Shown here: piece by piece, positions 45,438 through 54,406 of the stretch | Numbering within the stretch: position 1 is the first letter of the stretch | How the letters are laid out: every line of letters begins with the position of its first letter | Assembly (NCBI RefSeq): GCF_014207355.1 | Contig: NZ_JACHEF010000002.1 | Span: forward strand, 1,116,001 to 1,180,000 | DNA length: 64,000 nt | Direction: 5' to 3' | DNA from: Mesorhizobium sangaii | GTDB lineage: Bacteria > Pseudomonadota > Alphaproteobacteria > Rhizobiales > Rhizobiaceae | Position numbers and translations under genes: made by a program | The notes under the pieces: model-generated | What the model was told of the DNA's origin: nothing | Database searches by the model: none | The model's input: the letters and a program-made list of their open reading frames with translations, nothing else

Positions 45438-46691
45438 TTAATGCGCGATACCGGAGCCGGCCGCTTCGTCGATCAGCCGCCCGCTGGCGAAGCGATCCAG
45501 GTCGAACGGACGGCTGATGTCGTTGTGCTTGCCGGTTGCCAGCAATTGCGCCAGCAGCGTGCCGCCGGCGGGGATGGCCTTGAAGCCCCCCGTACCCCAG
45601 CCGCAGTTCAGGAACAGGCCGGGCAATGGCGATTCACCGATGATCGGCGAGGAGTCCGGCACGACATCGACAATCCCGGCCCATTGCCGCATCAGCTTCA
45701 ACTGGCCGAAGATCGGGAACATCTCCAGCAGGCCGGCAATCACCGTCTCCAATGTCGGCAGATTGCCGCGCTGCGCATAGGAGGGGATGCGGTCGAGCCC
45801 GCCGCCGATGACGATCTCGCCCTTGTCCGACTGGCTTACATAGACGCCGGTGCCGGGCGACAGCACCACCGTGTCGAGGATCGGCTTGACCGGCTCGGAA
45901 ACGCACGCCTGCAGCGCGTAGGAGTTGATCGGCAGGCGAAAACCGGCCTTGGCCGCCAGCACCGAGGAATGTCCGGCCACGGCCATGCCGATGCGGTCGG
46001 CTCGGATCGCGCCACGCGTCGTGTGCACGCCGCGGCAGCGGCCGCCCTCGACGATGAAATCGGTGATCTCGCAGTTCTGGATGATGTCGACGCCGAGCCG
46101 GTTCGCCGCCCGCGCATAACCCCAGGCAACCGCGTCATGGCGCGCCGTGCCGGCCCGGCCTTGCCAGATGCCGCCGAAAACCGGGAAGCGCGCATGGGCT
46201 GAGAAGTTGTAGATCGGCGCCACCCGCCGCACATCCTCTGGCGAAAACAGCTCCGCATCGATGCCGTTGATCTGCATGGCGTTGACGGTTCGCGCGCCGA
46301 CCTCCATTTCGGCCGTCGAGTGACAGAGGTTGACCATGCCGCGTTGCGACAGCATGACGTTGTAGTTCAGGTCCCTGGACAGCCCCTCGTAGAGCCTGTG
46401 CGCCAGGCCATAGAGCTCGACGCTTTCCGGATAGTAGTAGTTGGAGCGCACCACGGTTGTGTTGCGGCCGGTGTTGCCGCCACCGATCCAGCCCTTTTCC
46501 AGCACTGCAACCCGGCTGATGTTATGATTCTCAGCCAGGTAATAGGCCGTCGCCAGCCCATGGCCGCCGCCGCCGATGACGATCGCGTCATAGGATGGCT
46601 TCGGCTCGGGCGAGCGCCAGGCCGGCTGCCAGCCGGTCTGGCCGGCCAGCCCCTCCTTGAAGAGCGACAAAGCGGAATAGCGACGGGTCAT
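45438..46691 (-). CDS. soxB: Sarcosine oxidase subunit beta
   Basis: The 417-residue beta subunit bearing the sarcosine dehydrogenation site. The FAD motif GGGGHGLATAYYLAE is near residue 40. GNTGRNTTVVRSNYYYPES follows, and a conserved His in RHDAVAWGYARAA near 182 corresponds to the covalent FMN attachment region. The C-terminus has NCGWGTGGFKAIPAGG. It is the first gene of soxBDAG. The TetR gene lies 93 bases upstream on the same strand, with an AT-rich symmetric site in the gap. Confidence 0.96.
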   Translation of the reverse strand: MTRRYSALSLFKEGLAGQTGWQPAWRSPEPKPSYDAIVIGGGGHGLATAYYLAENHNISRVAVLEKGWIGGGNTGRNTTVVRSNYYYPESVELYGLAHRLYEGLSRDLNYNVMLSQRGMVNLCHSTAEMEVGARTVNAMQINGIDAELFSPEDVRRVAPIYNFSAHARFPVFGGIWQGRAGTARHDAVAWGYARAANRLGVDIIQNCEITDFIVEGGRCRGVHTTRGAIRADRIGMAVAGHSSVLAAKAGFRLPINSYALQACVSEPVKPILDTVVLSPGTGVYVSQSDKGEIVIGGGLDRIPSYAQRGNLPTLETVIAGLLEMFPIFGQLKLMRQWAGIVDVVPDSSPIIGESPLPGLFLNCGWGTGGFKAIPAGGTLLAQLLATGKHNDISRPFDLDRFASGRLIDEAAGSGIAH

Positions 46692-46738
46692 GGCGTGCCG
46701 GGCAAACCTGATTTCTCAGGGTAAAGCGTAGTGGTATT

Positions 46739-46757
46739 GTACATATATGTCTAGTAC
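46739..46757. promoter_or_regulatory. AT-rich symmetric site in front of soxB, putative operator
   Basis: The palindrome ACATATATGT (46741-46750) lies between two GTAC tetramers (46739-46742 and 46754-46757), about 50-65 bases before soxB. It is the only such patch in the tetR-soxB gap and is a good candidate for binding by the adjacent TetR protein. Confidence 0.5.
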
Positions 46758-46784
46758 GCTCCATCCTATACGCAGCGGATGGTG

Positions 46785-47444
46785 CTAACGTTTGCGCGAA
46801 ATCGTTTCCTCGACGTAGCGCGAGAACGCCTCGACATCCTCCGCAGGAGGCTCCTGGCCAGTGAAGCTGCGCAGATACAAGGCGACCTGAGCCAGGCGGC
46901 TGCTCATCGGCTCGTTGAGTTCGAGCGAGTAATAGCCGATCTGCATGAAATAGAGCACGCGGGCGCGCACGAACGCGTCCTCTTCGTCATAACCATGACG
47001 CATGAACATGTCGCGAATGGCATTGACGCGCTCCTCGTCAGCCTCGTCGAGCGCGCGCCGAATGGCAGGCGAGCGACGCGCCCAGGCCCTGATCGCGAAA
47101 TCGAGCTGCGGATCGAACAGCCTTTCGTCCACCCAGCATTCGAAAATGCTCATCACCCCGCGGATGACGGTCGCGGAGGGTCGCCTGGCGCGTTCGACGA
47201 TGAACCTAGTGTTGGTCTGCCGCCAGTAATCCAGCAACTGGTCGAGCAGGTCCTGACGGCTCTTGAAATACCAGTAGAAGCTGGAGCGCGAGACGTCGAG
47301 CTTCTGGCCAAGCGTCAGCACGCGAACGCGTTCGACACCATCCGAGATCAACGTTTCAAGCGCAAGCTTCAGCCAGTCTTCGCGAGTGGCCTTGACGTTT
47401 CCGGTGGCGCCGGCGCGCTGGATCGTCGTATCTGTGGCTTCCAT
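46785..47444 (-). CDS. TetR/AcrR family transcriptional regulator
   Basis: A regulator of about 219 residues. The N-terminal helix-turn-helix (residues about 20-65) reads WLKLALETLISDGVERVRVLTLGQKLDVSRSSFYWYFKSRQDLLDQLL, a clear TetR_N domain. The rest is the helical ligand-binding domain. The ATG at 47444 gives a typical N-terminus; an in-frame GTG at 47462 adds six residues. It lies directly upstream of soxBDAG on the same strand and is divergent from the aldehyde dehydrogenase gene, so it may control either or both. Confidence 0.92.
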   Translation of the reverse strand: MEATDTTIQRAGATGNVKATREDWLKLALETLISDGVERVRVLTLGQKLDVSRSSFYWYFKSRQDLLDQLLDYWRQTNTRFIVERARRPSATVIRGVMSIFECWVDERLFDPQLDFAIRAWARRSPAIRRALDEADEERVNAIRDMFMRHGYDEEDAFVRARVLYFMQIGYYSLELNEPMSSRLAQVALYLRSFTGQEPPAEDVEAFSRYVEETISRKR

Positions 47445-47716
47445 AGGCACGACGCATGACACGCTGCATCAGGCAAATCAAGGCTATGGACACCTCTGTC
47501 CAAGGTCAATTCGACTGGGCTCGGATGATGCGTCACGGATGTTAGCCGGACTGGGGATCGTATGGCGCTGTAGCGTCGCGCCATCGGCATGATGCCAGGC
47601 CAGGGATTTTTGTCGCGGGCGGCAGGCCCACTGCATGCTTTCCCGCAAGGCAATTGTCTGGCAAATACCAATTCACACAGACGCCGCCGCGCGGCCAACC
47701 AGCAGGAAGACAAAAC

Positions 47717-49156
47717 ATGACCCTGTTTCGACAGAACCTCATCGATGGCGAATGGGTTGGCGACGCCGGCTCCCGCAACATCAACCCTTCGGACACCGGC
47801 GATGTCGTCGGCGACTATGCCTCGGCGGGTGCCGCGCAGGCGGGGCAGGCAATCGCCGCCGCAAAGGCTGCGTTTCCCGCATGGTCCCGGTCTGGTCCGC
47901 TGGCGCGGCACGCAGTGCTGAAAAAGGCCTCGGACGAGATCATGGCGCGCAAGGACGAGATCGGCCGCAATTTGGCGCGTGAGGAAGGCAAGACACTGGC
48001 CGAAGGCATCGGCGAGACCATTCGCGCCGCCCAGATATTCGACTTCTTCGCCGGCGAAACGTTGCGCCTGTCCGGTGAGGTCGTGCCAAGCGTGCGGCCG
48101 GGCGTCGGTGTCGAGATCACCCGGGAAGCCGTCGGCGTGGTCGGCATCATCACGCCGTGGAATTTCCCGATCGCCATTCCGGCCTGGAAGATCGCTCCGG
48201 CGCTGGCGCACGGCAACACCGTCGTCTTCAAGCCGGCGGAGCTGGTTCCCGAGAGCGCCTGGTCCATCGTCGACATCCTGCATCGCGCCGGCCTGCCGAA
48301 GGGCGTGCTCAATCTGGTCATGGGCAAGGGCTCGGTCGTTGGTCAGGCCATGCTCGACAGTCCCGATGTCAACGCCATCAGCTTCACCGGTTCGGTCGGC
48401 ACCGGCAAGCGCGTCGCCGCCGCAAGCGTCGAGCACATGCGCAAGTTCCAGCTCGAAATGGGCGGCAAGAACCCGCTGGTCGTGCTTGACGATGCCGACC
48501 TTGCGGTCGCTGTCGATTGCGCGCTCAACGGCGCCTTCTTTTCGACCGGCCAGCGCTGCACCGCCTCGTCCAGGCTGATCGTGACCGACGCCATCCATGA
48601 CCGTTTTGTCGATGCCCTCAAGGATCGCATGGGCAAACTGGTCGTTGGCGACGCGCTCGACGCGCAGACCCAGATCGGTCCGGTCGTTGACGCAACCCAG
48701 TTGAAGCAGGACGAGGATTATATTGCCATCGGCGTCAGGGAAGGCGCCACGCTCGCCTTCGGCGGCGGACGGCTCGACCGCAAGACGCCCGGCTTCTATC
48801 TCAGCCCGGCCCTGCTGACCGAAGCCACCAATGCCATGCGCAGCTCGCGCGAGGAGATCTTCGGCCCTGTGGCGAGCGTCATCCGCGTCAAGGACTATGA
48901 CGAGGCGCTGGCTGTCGCCAACGACACGCCGTTCGGGCTGACCTCGGGCATCTGCACGTCGAGCCTCAAGCACGCCACGCACTTCAAGCGCAATTCGGAG
49001 GCCGGCATGGTGATGGTCAATCTGCCGACGGCGGGAGTCGACTTCCATGTTCCCTTCGGTGGGCGCAAGGGGTCGAGCTATGGCCCGCGCGAACAGGGCC
49101 GCTATGCCATGGAATTCTACACCACGGTGAAGACCGCCTATACCTTCGCAGGCTGA
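47717..49156 (+). CDS. Aldehyde dehydrogenase family protein (alpha-ketoglutaric semialdehyde dehydrogenase-like)
   Basis: A 479-residue NAD(P)-dependent aldehyde dehydrogenase. TPWNFPIAIPAWKIAPALAHGNTVVFKPAE, FTGSVGTGKRVA, the general-base Glu in LEMGGKNPLVVLDDAD and the catalytic Cys in FFSTGQRCTASSR are all present. AGGAAG lies eight bases before the ATG at 47717; the frame from 47654 is longer without support. The sequence resembles enzymes oxidising 2,5-dioxopentanoate from sugar acids or hydroxyproline. With the sox operon next to it, a methylamine or betaine-related aldehyde is an alternative. The stop codon lies inside the first unit of a 28-bp repeat array. Confidence 0.92.
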   Translation: MTLFRQNLIDGEWVGDAGSRNINPSDTGDVVGDYASAGAAQAGQAIAAAKAAFPAWSRSGPLARHAVLKKASDEIMARKDEIGRNLAREEGKTLAEGIGETIRAAQIFDFFAGETLRLSGEVVPSVRPGVGVEITREAVGVVGIITPWNFPIAIPAWKIAPALAHGNTVVFKPAELVPESAWSIVDILHRAGLPKGVLNLVMGKGSVVGQAMLDSPDVNAISFTGSVGTGKRVAAASVEHMRKFQLEMGGKNPLVVLDDADLAVAVDCALNGAFFSTGQRCTASSRLIVTDAIHDRFVDALKDRMGKLVVGDALDAQTQIGPVVDATQLKQDEDYIAIGVREGATLAFGGGRLDRKTPGFYLSPALLTEATNAMRSSREEIFGPVASVIRVKDYDEALAVANDTPFGLTSGICTSSLKHATHFKRNSEAGMVMVNLPTAGVDFHVPFGGRKGSSYGPREQGRYAMEFYTTVKTAYTFAG

Positions 49157-49266
49157 TCGGCCACCGCCGATCATGCCGGGCTGATCGGCCACCACCGATC
49201 ATGCCGGTCTGATCGACCAGTGCCGATCATGCCGGGCTGATCGGCCACCCGGGTCGATCATGCCGG
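49153..49266 (+). repeat. 28-bp tandem repeat, four units, each able to form a hairpin
   Basis: Units start at 49153, 49181, 49209 and 49237. The consensus has CTGATCGGCCAC, then CCGATC, then ATGCCGGG. Within a unit GATCGG pairs with CCGATC, so each is a small stem-loop. The fourth unit carries a two-base insertion. The first contains the stop codon of the aldehyde dehydrogenase gene. There is no spacer between units, so it is not a CRISPR array. Confidence 0.9.
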
Positions 49267-49306
49267 CGACACGGCAACATCAAGAACACCGGACCGGCGC
49301 GCGGCG

Positions 49307-49882
49307 ATGACAATGCGAGACCTCACCTGGCTCAATCCGCCGCCGCACCATGCCATCGACGGCGATACCGTTCGTGTGCGCACCGGCAGGGAGACCGATT
49401 TCTGGCGCGAGACCTTCTACGATTTCTGGCGTGACAACGGCCATTTCCTCTACCGTAAGGTCGAGGGCGATTTCACCGCCGAAGTCACGGTCGAAGGGCG
49501 CTACGAGGTGCTCTACGACCAGGCCGGATTGATGGTTCGGCTGAGCGAAACGCACTGGATCAAGGCAGGCATCGAATACACCGACGGCGTTATGTATTTT
49601 TCCGTCGTGGTCACCAACGATACCTCGGACTGGTCGTTGGCCACCATTCCAGCCGGTCCGCACGGTGTGCGGATCCGCTTGACCCGTCATGCCGAGACGA
49701 TCCGCGTCCAGTATCTCGATGCTTCCGATGGTCGATGGAAGCCCGTGCGGCTTGCTTATTTTCCGATCTCGAAGGCGGTCGATGTAGGCATGATGTGCTG
49801 TTCGCCGCAACGCGAGGGCTTTGAGGTCACATTCTCCGGCTTTTCGGTCGGCCCGCCGATTTCGCGGGAACTCCACGACTAA
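49307..49882 (+). CDS. DUF1349 domain-containing protein
   Basis: A 191-residue protein filling the whole concanavalin/lectin-like DUF1349 fold. Family signatures seen are ETDFWRETFYDFWRDNGHFLYRKVEGDFTAEV, LYDQAGLMVRLSETHWIKAGIEY and the C-terminal MMCCSPQREGFEVTFSGF. No signal peptide is visible, so it is probably cytoplasmic. Two ATGs (49307, 49313) are possible starts. Function is unknown; relatives are thought to bind carbohydrate or act as regulators. Confidence 0.9.
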   Translation: MTMRDLTWLNPPPHHAIDGDTVRVRTGRETDFWRETFYDFWRDNGHFLYRKVEGDFTAEVTVEGRYEVLYDQAGLMVRLSETHWIKAGIEYTDGVMYFSVVVTNDTSDWSLATIPAGPHGVRIRLTRHAETIRVQYLDASDGRWKPVRLAYFPISKAVDVGMMCCSPQREGFEVTFSGFSVGPPISRELHD

Positions 49883-49904
49883 GAGCCGCCCTTCTGCGCC
49901 TCAA

Positions 49905-51140
49905 TCACCCACCAGCCTCGTCGAGCCCCAGCCCGTCGCGAACGGCGTTGCGGATGGCTCGCGGGCCGAACCTGGTCCATGCAGCCTGATGCGCCCGGAT
50001 GCGCTGATTTGCTCTGCGTTCAGCGTCCAGGCAAAGTCCGACCGCCATCTGGGCAAGCTCCTCATCGCTATCCGACAGCAGCAGCTCCTGGTTCTCGATA
50101 AAGCCAAGCCCCTCGGCGGCCAGCGGCGTAGCGATCACCGGCACGCCCCAGGCCATCGCCTCCAAAATCTTGATGCGCGTGCCGCCGCCTGCAGCAAGCG
50201 GGATGATGGTGAGATGTGCCCTGGACAGGAACGGCGCCATGGTTTCCGGGTCTTCGACAAGCTCCACGCCAGGCAATCCGGCCAGCGCCCGTACGGCCGG
50301 TTTCGGCCTGCGCCCGGCAATAACCAGTGTCGCCGCCGGAAAAGCCTGCTGGACGCGGGGAAATATGATGCCGGCTAATCTCTTGGCGGCATCGACATTG
50401 GGCGGATAGTCGAGATGGCCGACGAACAGGATCACCGGAAAGCCATTGTCAGCCGCAGGCTCGGCGGGCAGCGTCTCGGGGATATCGCCGGCGTGGGGAA
50501 TTCCGTTCGGAACGACATCGACCGGCACTCTGTGCGGGAAAAGGGTCATCAGCCTTTCGCGGTCCTCGTTCGAGCAGACCCAGACCCTGTCGACAAGGGA
50601 AAGCGCCTTTCCTTCGAGGCGCCTGATGGCAATGGCCGTGGCAAGCCTGGCCGCGGCGGATCGCGCCTTGTCGGCGCGATGCAATTGTCTCGCCAGGTCG
50701 GACTCGACATTGTGCATGTCGAGGATGAGCTGTTTCGTCAGGGGCCTCAAAGGCTGCAGAAGCTTGAACAGGCCGATGCCCTCGACAACAATTGTGTCCG
50801 GGCGGAAGTCTCGAACGAGTGTCTCGAGCCGCGTCAAGGCAGAGCGCGAAATGCGATGTTCTGCCCTTATGCGCCACCAGCCGACCGAACCGGTACGAGC
50901 TTCGCCTTCGATCGACAGGGCCTCGATGCGGATTGGCGGATCGACTGCTTCCATAGCCTGAGGCCGCACCGATGCCAGGCAGACGGGTCCGAACGCCGCT
51001 GCCGCCACGGCATTGCGGTGGTTGCGCAGATCCGTGCCGGACTTCGGCGGAAAGGCCGGATCGTGCGACACGACCAGCACACGCCGTTCGGCGCTCCGAG
51101 GCTCTGTTCCAGAAGGCATTCCAGACGGTTCCGCGATCAC
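49905..51140 (-). CDS. Glycosyltransferase, family 4-like
   Basis: A 411-residue GT-B fold glycosyltransferase. The N-terminal domain opens VLVVSHDPAFPPKSGTDLRNHRN, with LILDMHNVES mid-domain. The C-terminal nucleotide-sugar domain has VILFVGHLDYPPNVDAAKRL, and TIIPLAAGGGTRIKILEAMAWGVPVIATPLAAEGL holds the family's acidic E-x7-E-like region. No membrane span is seen. It is the last gene of the reverse-strand set after the flavoprotein and the glucoamylase-type hydrolase, so it may act in glucan or polysaccharide assembly. Confidence 0.9.
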   Translation of the reverse strand: MIAEPSGMPSGTEPRSAERRVLVVSHDPAFPPKSGTDLRNHRNAVAAAAFGPVCLASVRPQAMEAVDPPIRIEALSIEGEARTGSVGWWRIRAEHRISRSALTRLETLVRDFRPDTIVVEGIGLFKLLQPLRPLTKQLILDMHNVESDLARQLHRADKARSAAARLATAIAIRRLEGKALSLVDRVWVCSNEDRERLMTLFPHRVPVDVVPNGIPHAGDIPETLPAEPAADNGFPVILFVGHLDYPPNVDAAKRLAGIIFPRVQQAFPAATLVIAGRRPKPAVRALAGLPGVELVEDPETMAPFLSRAHLTIIPLAAGGGTRIKILEAMAWGVPVIATPLAAEGLGFIENQELLLSDSDEELAQMAVGLCLDAERRANQRIRAHQAAWTRFGPRAIRNAVRDGLGLDEAGG

Positions 51141-51237
51141 AAAAAGGGGGTCGACTTGTTTAGCTGAACGGCGCTTTCGTCAAGCGCATGATCTCTTTGG
51201 ATGTCCGGAGCATCAACATGGCGGCGGGCCGCAAGGG

Positions 51238-52761
51238 TCAGCGCCTGGACCATGCCAGCCAGCGCGCCGACAACCGCTTCCAAAATGAGGTGAAACGGGT
51301 TCGCCGGTAGGCGTCTCCGGCCATCTTTATGCCTTGTGCCTGCGTCGGGAAGGGATGGATGACGTCGGCCAGCGCGTGCAGTCCCATACCGGATTTGATG
51401 GCGAGCGACACCGCATTGATCATCTCGCCGGCATGGCTGGCGACGACCGTGGCACCCAGAATGCGGTCGGACCCTTCCTTGACGTGGATTTTGACAAAAC
51501 CCTCTTCCTCGCCGTCCATGACCGCACGCGCGACGTCGTGCATCAGCACCGTATAGGTCTTGACCGGGATGCCATCCTGGCGCGCCTGTGCCGGATAGAG
51601 GCCGACATGCGCGATTTCCGGATCGGTATAGGTGCACCACGGCACGATCAGCTCGCTCACCCTCTTGCGCCCGAGGAACAGGGCGTTCTGCACGACGATG
51701 CGGGCCGTTGCCTCCGCGATGTGGGTGAATTTGTAGTCGAGGCAGACATCGCCCGCCGCATAGACGCGCGGATTTGTGGTCCTCAGATAATCGTCCACCT
51801 TGATGCCGTCGGCATCGTATGCCACCCCGGCGTTTTCCAGATCGAGGCCGTCGACATTGGGCGAACGGCCGATGCCGGTGATGATTTCGTCGACGGAAAT
51901 CGTCGTCGTGTCGTCGTCCCGCAGCAGGTCGGCGAGCTTCTTGCCGCCTGCCGTCCGCACCGCCACGACCTCGGTGTTGAGGCGAACCTCGACCCCTTCG
52001 CGCGCCAGCGCATCCGAAAGGACCTGGGCGGCGTCGCGTTCCTCGCCGGGCAGGAACATCGGGTCCCGCTGGGCCAGGATGACTTTCGCGCCCAGCAGGC
52101 AGAAGGCCTGCGCCGCCTCGCAACCGAGCGGTCCACCGCCGATGACCAGAAGCCGTGGCGGGCAGGCCGTGAGGTTGAACACGGTCTCGTTGTTGAGATA
52201 ACCGGTTTCAGCCAGCCCAGGAATCGCCGGCAGGCTCGCACTGGCGCCTGTCGCGACCAGCGCCTTCATGAAACGCAGCGTCTTGCCGGCGACGATGACC
52301 GCGTCTGGTCCGGCAAACCGCGCGTCGCCGAAAAAGACATCGATGCCTTCCGACGCGATCCTCGCGGCCGAATCGGCGCGGCTTATCCGCTGCCGGATTT
52401 GCCGCATCCGCCTCATGGCCCGCTGGAAGTCGACGTGAAGACGGTCCGGCGTGTCGCCGCCAAAACTTTCGGCATCGCGCATATCGGCATAGAGCCTGGC
52501 CGTGCGGATGACCGACTTGGACGGAATGCAGCCGACATTGACGCAGGCGCCGCCGATCAGGTTGCGCTCGATCAGCGCGACCTTTGCGCCGAGGCCGGCC
52601 GCGTCGCGGGCGGCGGTCAGCCCGGCCGGCCCGGCGCCGATGACGACGAGGTTGTAGGGACCGTCCGGCTCAGGGTTCTTCCAGTGCGGTGGATGGGCGT
52701 GCTGGATCAGCTCGACGTCATTGCGGTCGACAGGGAAGGCGGCAGTCCGGTCACGGGCCAT
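51238..52761 (-). CDS. MerA-like dihydrolipoyl dehydrogenase-family FAD oxidoreductase
   Basis: A disulfide oxidoreductase of about 507 residues. The FAD motif GAGPAGLTAARDAAGLG is near residue 42, and the redox-active pair is in GGACVNVGCIPSK (CxxxxC). The NAD(P) motif GGGPLGCEAAQAF lies mid-chain, and the dimerisation domain ends with HALADVIHPFPTQAQG. There is no N-terminal heavy-metal domain, and the C-terminal Cys pair of mercuric reductase is absent, so mercury reduction is unlikely. The ATG at 52761 overlaps the end of the upstream hydrolase gene; an ATG at 52788 is also in frame. Substrate is unknown. Confidence 0.9.
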   Translation of the reverse strand: MARDRTAAFPVDRNDVELIQHAHPPHWKNPEPDGPYNLVVIGAGPAGLTAARDAAGLGAKVALIERNLIGGACVNVGCIPSKSVIRTARLYADMRDAESFGGDTPDRLHVDFQRAMRRMRQIRQRISRADSAARIASEGIDVFFGDARFAGPDAVIVAGKTLRFMKALVATGASASLPAIPGLAETGYLNNETVFNLTACPPRLLVIGGGPLGCEAAQAFCLLGAKVILAQRDPMFLPGEERDAAQVLSDALAREGVEVRLNTEVVAVRTAGGKKLADLLRDDDTTTISVDEIITGIGRSPNVDGLDLENAGVAYDADGIKVDDYLRTTNPRVYAAGDVCLDYKFTHIAEATARIVVQNALFLGRKRVSELIVPWCTYTDPEIAHVGLYPAQARQDGIPVKTYTVLMHDVARAVMDGEEEGFVKIHVKEGSDRILGATVVASHAGEMINAVSLAIKSGMGLHALADVIHPFPTQAQGIKMAGDAYRRTRFTSFWKRLSARWLAWSRR

Positions 52762-54175
52762 CGCCGTCATCCCTCGACAGCCATCCACCCGTGAAGCCCG
52801 CCTTGCGCAAGCCGCGACGGATGTGCTGGTTGGACCGCATCAACTTCCAGACCAGGCGCGAGCGGTGGTTCTCGATCATCATCACCACAATGCCCTGGTC
52901 CAGGCCGTAGTGGCCTTGCGACACCCAGCCGTTGCGGCCGAATTTTCGCCGGTTCGCCAGCGTCGGATTGAAGCCGCTCGGCAGCCGAAAATTGTCGATC
53001 ACCTCGGGGTAGCGATCCCCGAGATGGCGCAATGCCGCGAGGCAGAGATCAGGCGCGAAAGGCAGCGACGCCGGGTAGGACCATGGGGCAATCGTCCCGT
53101 CATCCGGCCCGAACGGCGCGCCACGCGCGGCATAGCCGGAAAACCGGCGACGCTGCCGCGCCACGCTGGTGCGAAAGCCGCCCGGCCCGTCGCCTGCCGA
53201 AAGTCCCCACAGGTTCTCGTCGTAGCCGTCATAGCCATAGGGGTTGTGCCGCGCATAGTCGCGGTGGAGGTAGGTCGCGCGGCGGCTGTTTTCGAAATAG
53301 TCCGAATTCTTCTCGCGCATGAAAGCGTCGCGAATGCCGGCGAAATCGATCCAGGCATGCGAGAATTGGTGCATGAACAGCGGTCCGCCATAGAGCACGT
53401 CGTAGCCGTAGATGTTTTCCCACTGGTAGGTCGCCGTCCATCCGGTGTAGCTGTCGTCCGAAGTCGGGCTGTCGGGCGAGGCCATCGACAGCACATAGAG
53501 GATCGTCGCTTCGTTGTAACCTTCCCAGCCATAGTGGAGAAAGCCGCTCTTCGGCTTCCAGCCCTGCCGCAAGGTTGGACTGCTGCCTTGCGCCCATCGC
53601 CAGTCGACACGCCGGTAGAGTGCTTCGGCCAGCTGCCGGATTTCGGCTTCCTCGTCATCGTCACCGGAGAAATAGGCGCCCGCCACCAGCACGCCGGCGA
53701 TCAGCAATGCGGTATCCACCATCGACAGTTCGCAGCGCCAGACGCGCAGGCCGGTCCGCATGTCGAGGAAGTGGTAGTAGAAGCCTTTGTGGCCGGTGAC
53801 GTCGTCGCCATTGCCTTGCGTGGAGGTCCAGAAGAAGCGCAGTGCCGCAAGCGTCAGCTTCACCGCCGCCTCGCGTGTCATCCAGCGGCGCTCGACGCCG
53901 ATCGGATAGCAGGACAGGGCGAAACCGACGACCGCGATGCTGGCCGGTGAATTCGGCCGCGACGTATCGGCGACCAACCCGTTTTCGGGGTTCACGTTCT
54001 CCAGGAAATAGTCGAAGGCCGCACGCTGGTAGCGATCCAGAAGCTCGTCATCGGACAGTGCGGCGGGTTCGGCTCTAAGCAAACGAAGCAAGCTCCAGCC
54101 TGACGGCCATAGCCTTCGCCGGTCGCATGGCGATGGCAAGCCCCTGGGAGCTTGTCGAATTTGCCGAACTGTCAC
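52751..54175 (-). CDS. Glucoamylase-family (Glycoamylase domain) protein
   Basis: A 474-residue protein with the Glycoamylase domain (Pfam PF10091), the (alpha/alpha)6 barrel also found at the C-terminus of cyclic beta-1,2-glucan synthase. Landmarks are NPENGLVADTSRPNSPASIAVVGFAL, GFYYHFLDM, ELSMVDTALLIAGVLVAG, GPLFMHQFSHAWIDF and NPYGYDGYDENLWGLSAGDGPGGF, with late DQGIVVMMIENHRSRLVW. Related GH144 enzymes cut beta-1,2-glucan. The frame opens with a GTG at 54175, with an atypical Arg-rich N-terminus and no good ribosome site. A TTG near codon 29 may be the real start. It leads the group with the flavoprotein and glycosyltransferase genes. Confidence 0.87.
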   Translation of the reverse strand: MTVRQIRQAPRGLPSPCDRRRLWPSGWSLLRLLRAEPAALSDDELLDRYQRAAFDYFLENVNPENGLVADTSRPNSPASIAVVGFALSCYPIGVERRWMTREAAVKLTLAALRFFWTSTQGNGDDVTGHKGFYYHFLDMRTGLRVWRCELSMVDTALLIAGVLVAGAYFSGDDDEEAEIRQLAEALYRRVDWRWAQGSSPTLRQGWKPKSGFLHYGWEGYNEATILYVLSMASPDSPTSDDSYTGWTATYQWENIYGYDVLYGGPLFMHQFSHAWIDFAGIRDAFMREKNSDYFENSRRATYLHRDYARHNPYGYDGYDENLWGLSAGDGPGGFRTSVARQRRRFSGYAARGAPFGPDDGTIAPWSYPASLPFAPDLCLAALRHLGDRYPEVIDNFRLPSGFNPTLANRRKFGRNGWVSQGHYGLDQGIVVMMIENHRSRLVWKLMRSNQHIRRGLRKAGFTGGWLSRDDGDGP

Positions 54176-54406
54176 TCCGTGTCATGGCTTTCCCATATCT
54201 TCTTGGGTCATCGTTGATTCGGGCGTTGGCAATCATACGCGTGTCACGCTGCCTTCGTTGCCCCCGTCACGCAGAATTGTAGCTGCATCCGCGGACGCGG
54301 GGAATATTCCTGCGGATGGCGCAGCCACCCATCACCGGCGAAAACAAGCCGATCGGAGCGAAGGCTGTCTTGCCGCAATGAGGCGCGGGGCAGTTCGGCG
54401 AAGCTT

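Noticed and set aside
49153..49266. Possible CRISPR array
   Set aside because: The 28-bp units are directly adjacent with no unique spacers, and no cas genes are present.
51238..52761. Mercuric reductase as part of a mer operon
   Set aside because: No merT, merP or merR neighbours, no heavy-metal N-terminal domain and no C-terminal Cys pair; only the generic disulfide reductase core is present.
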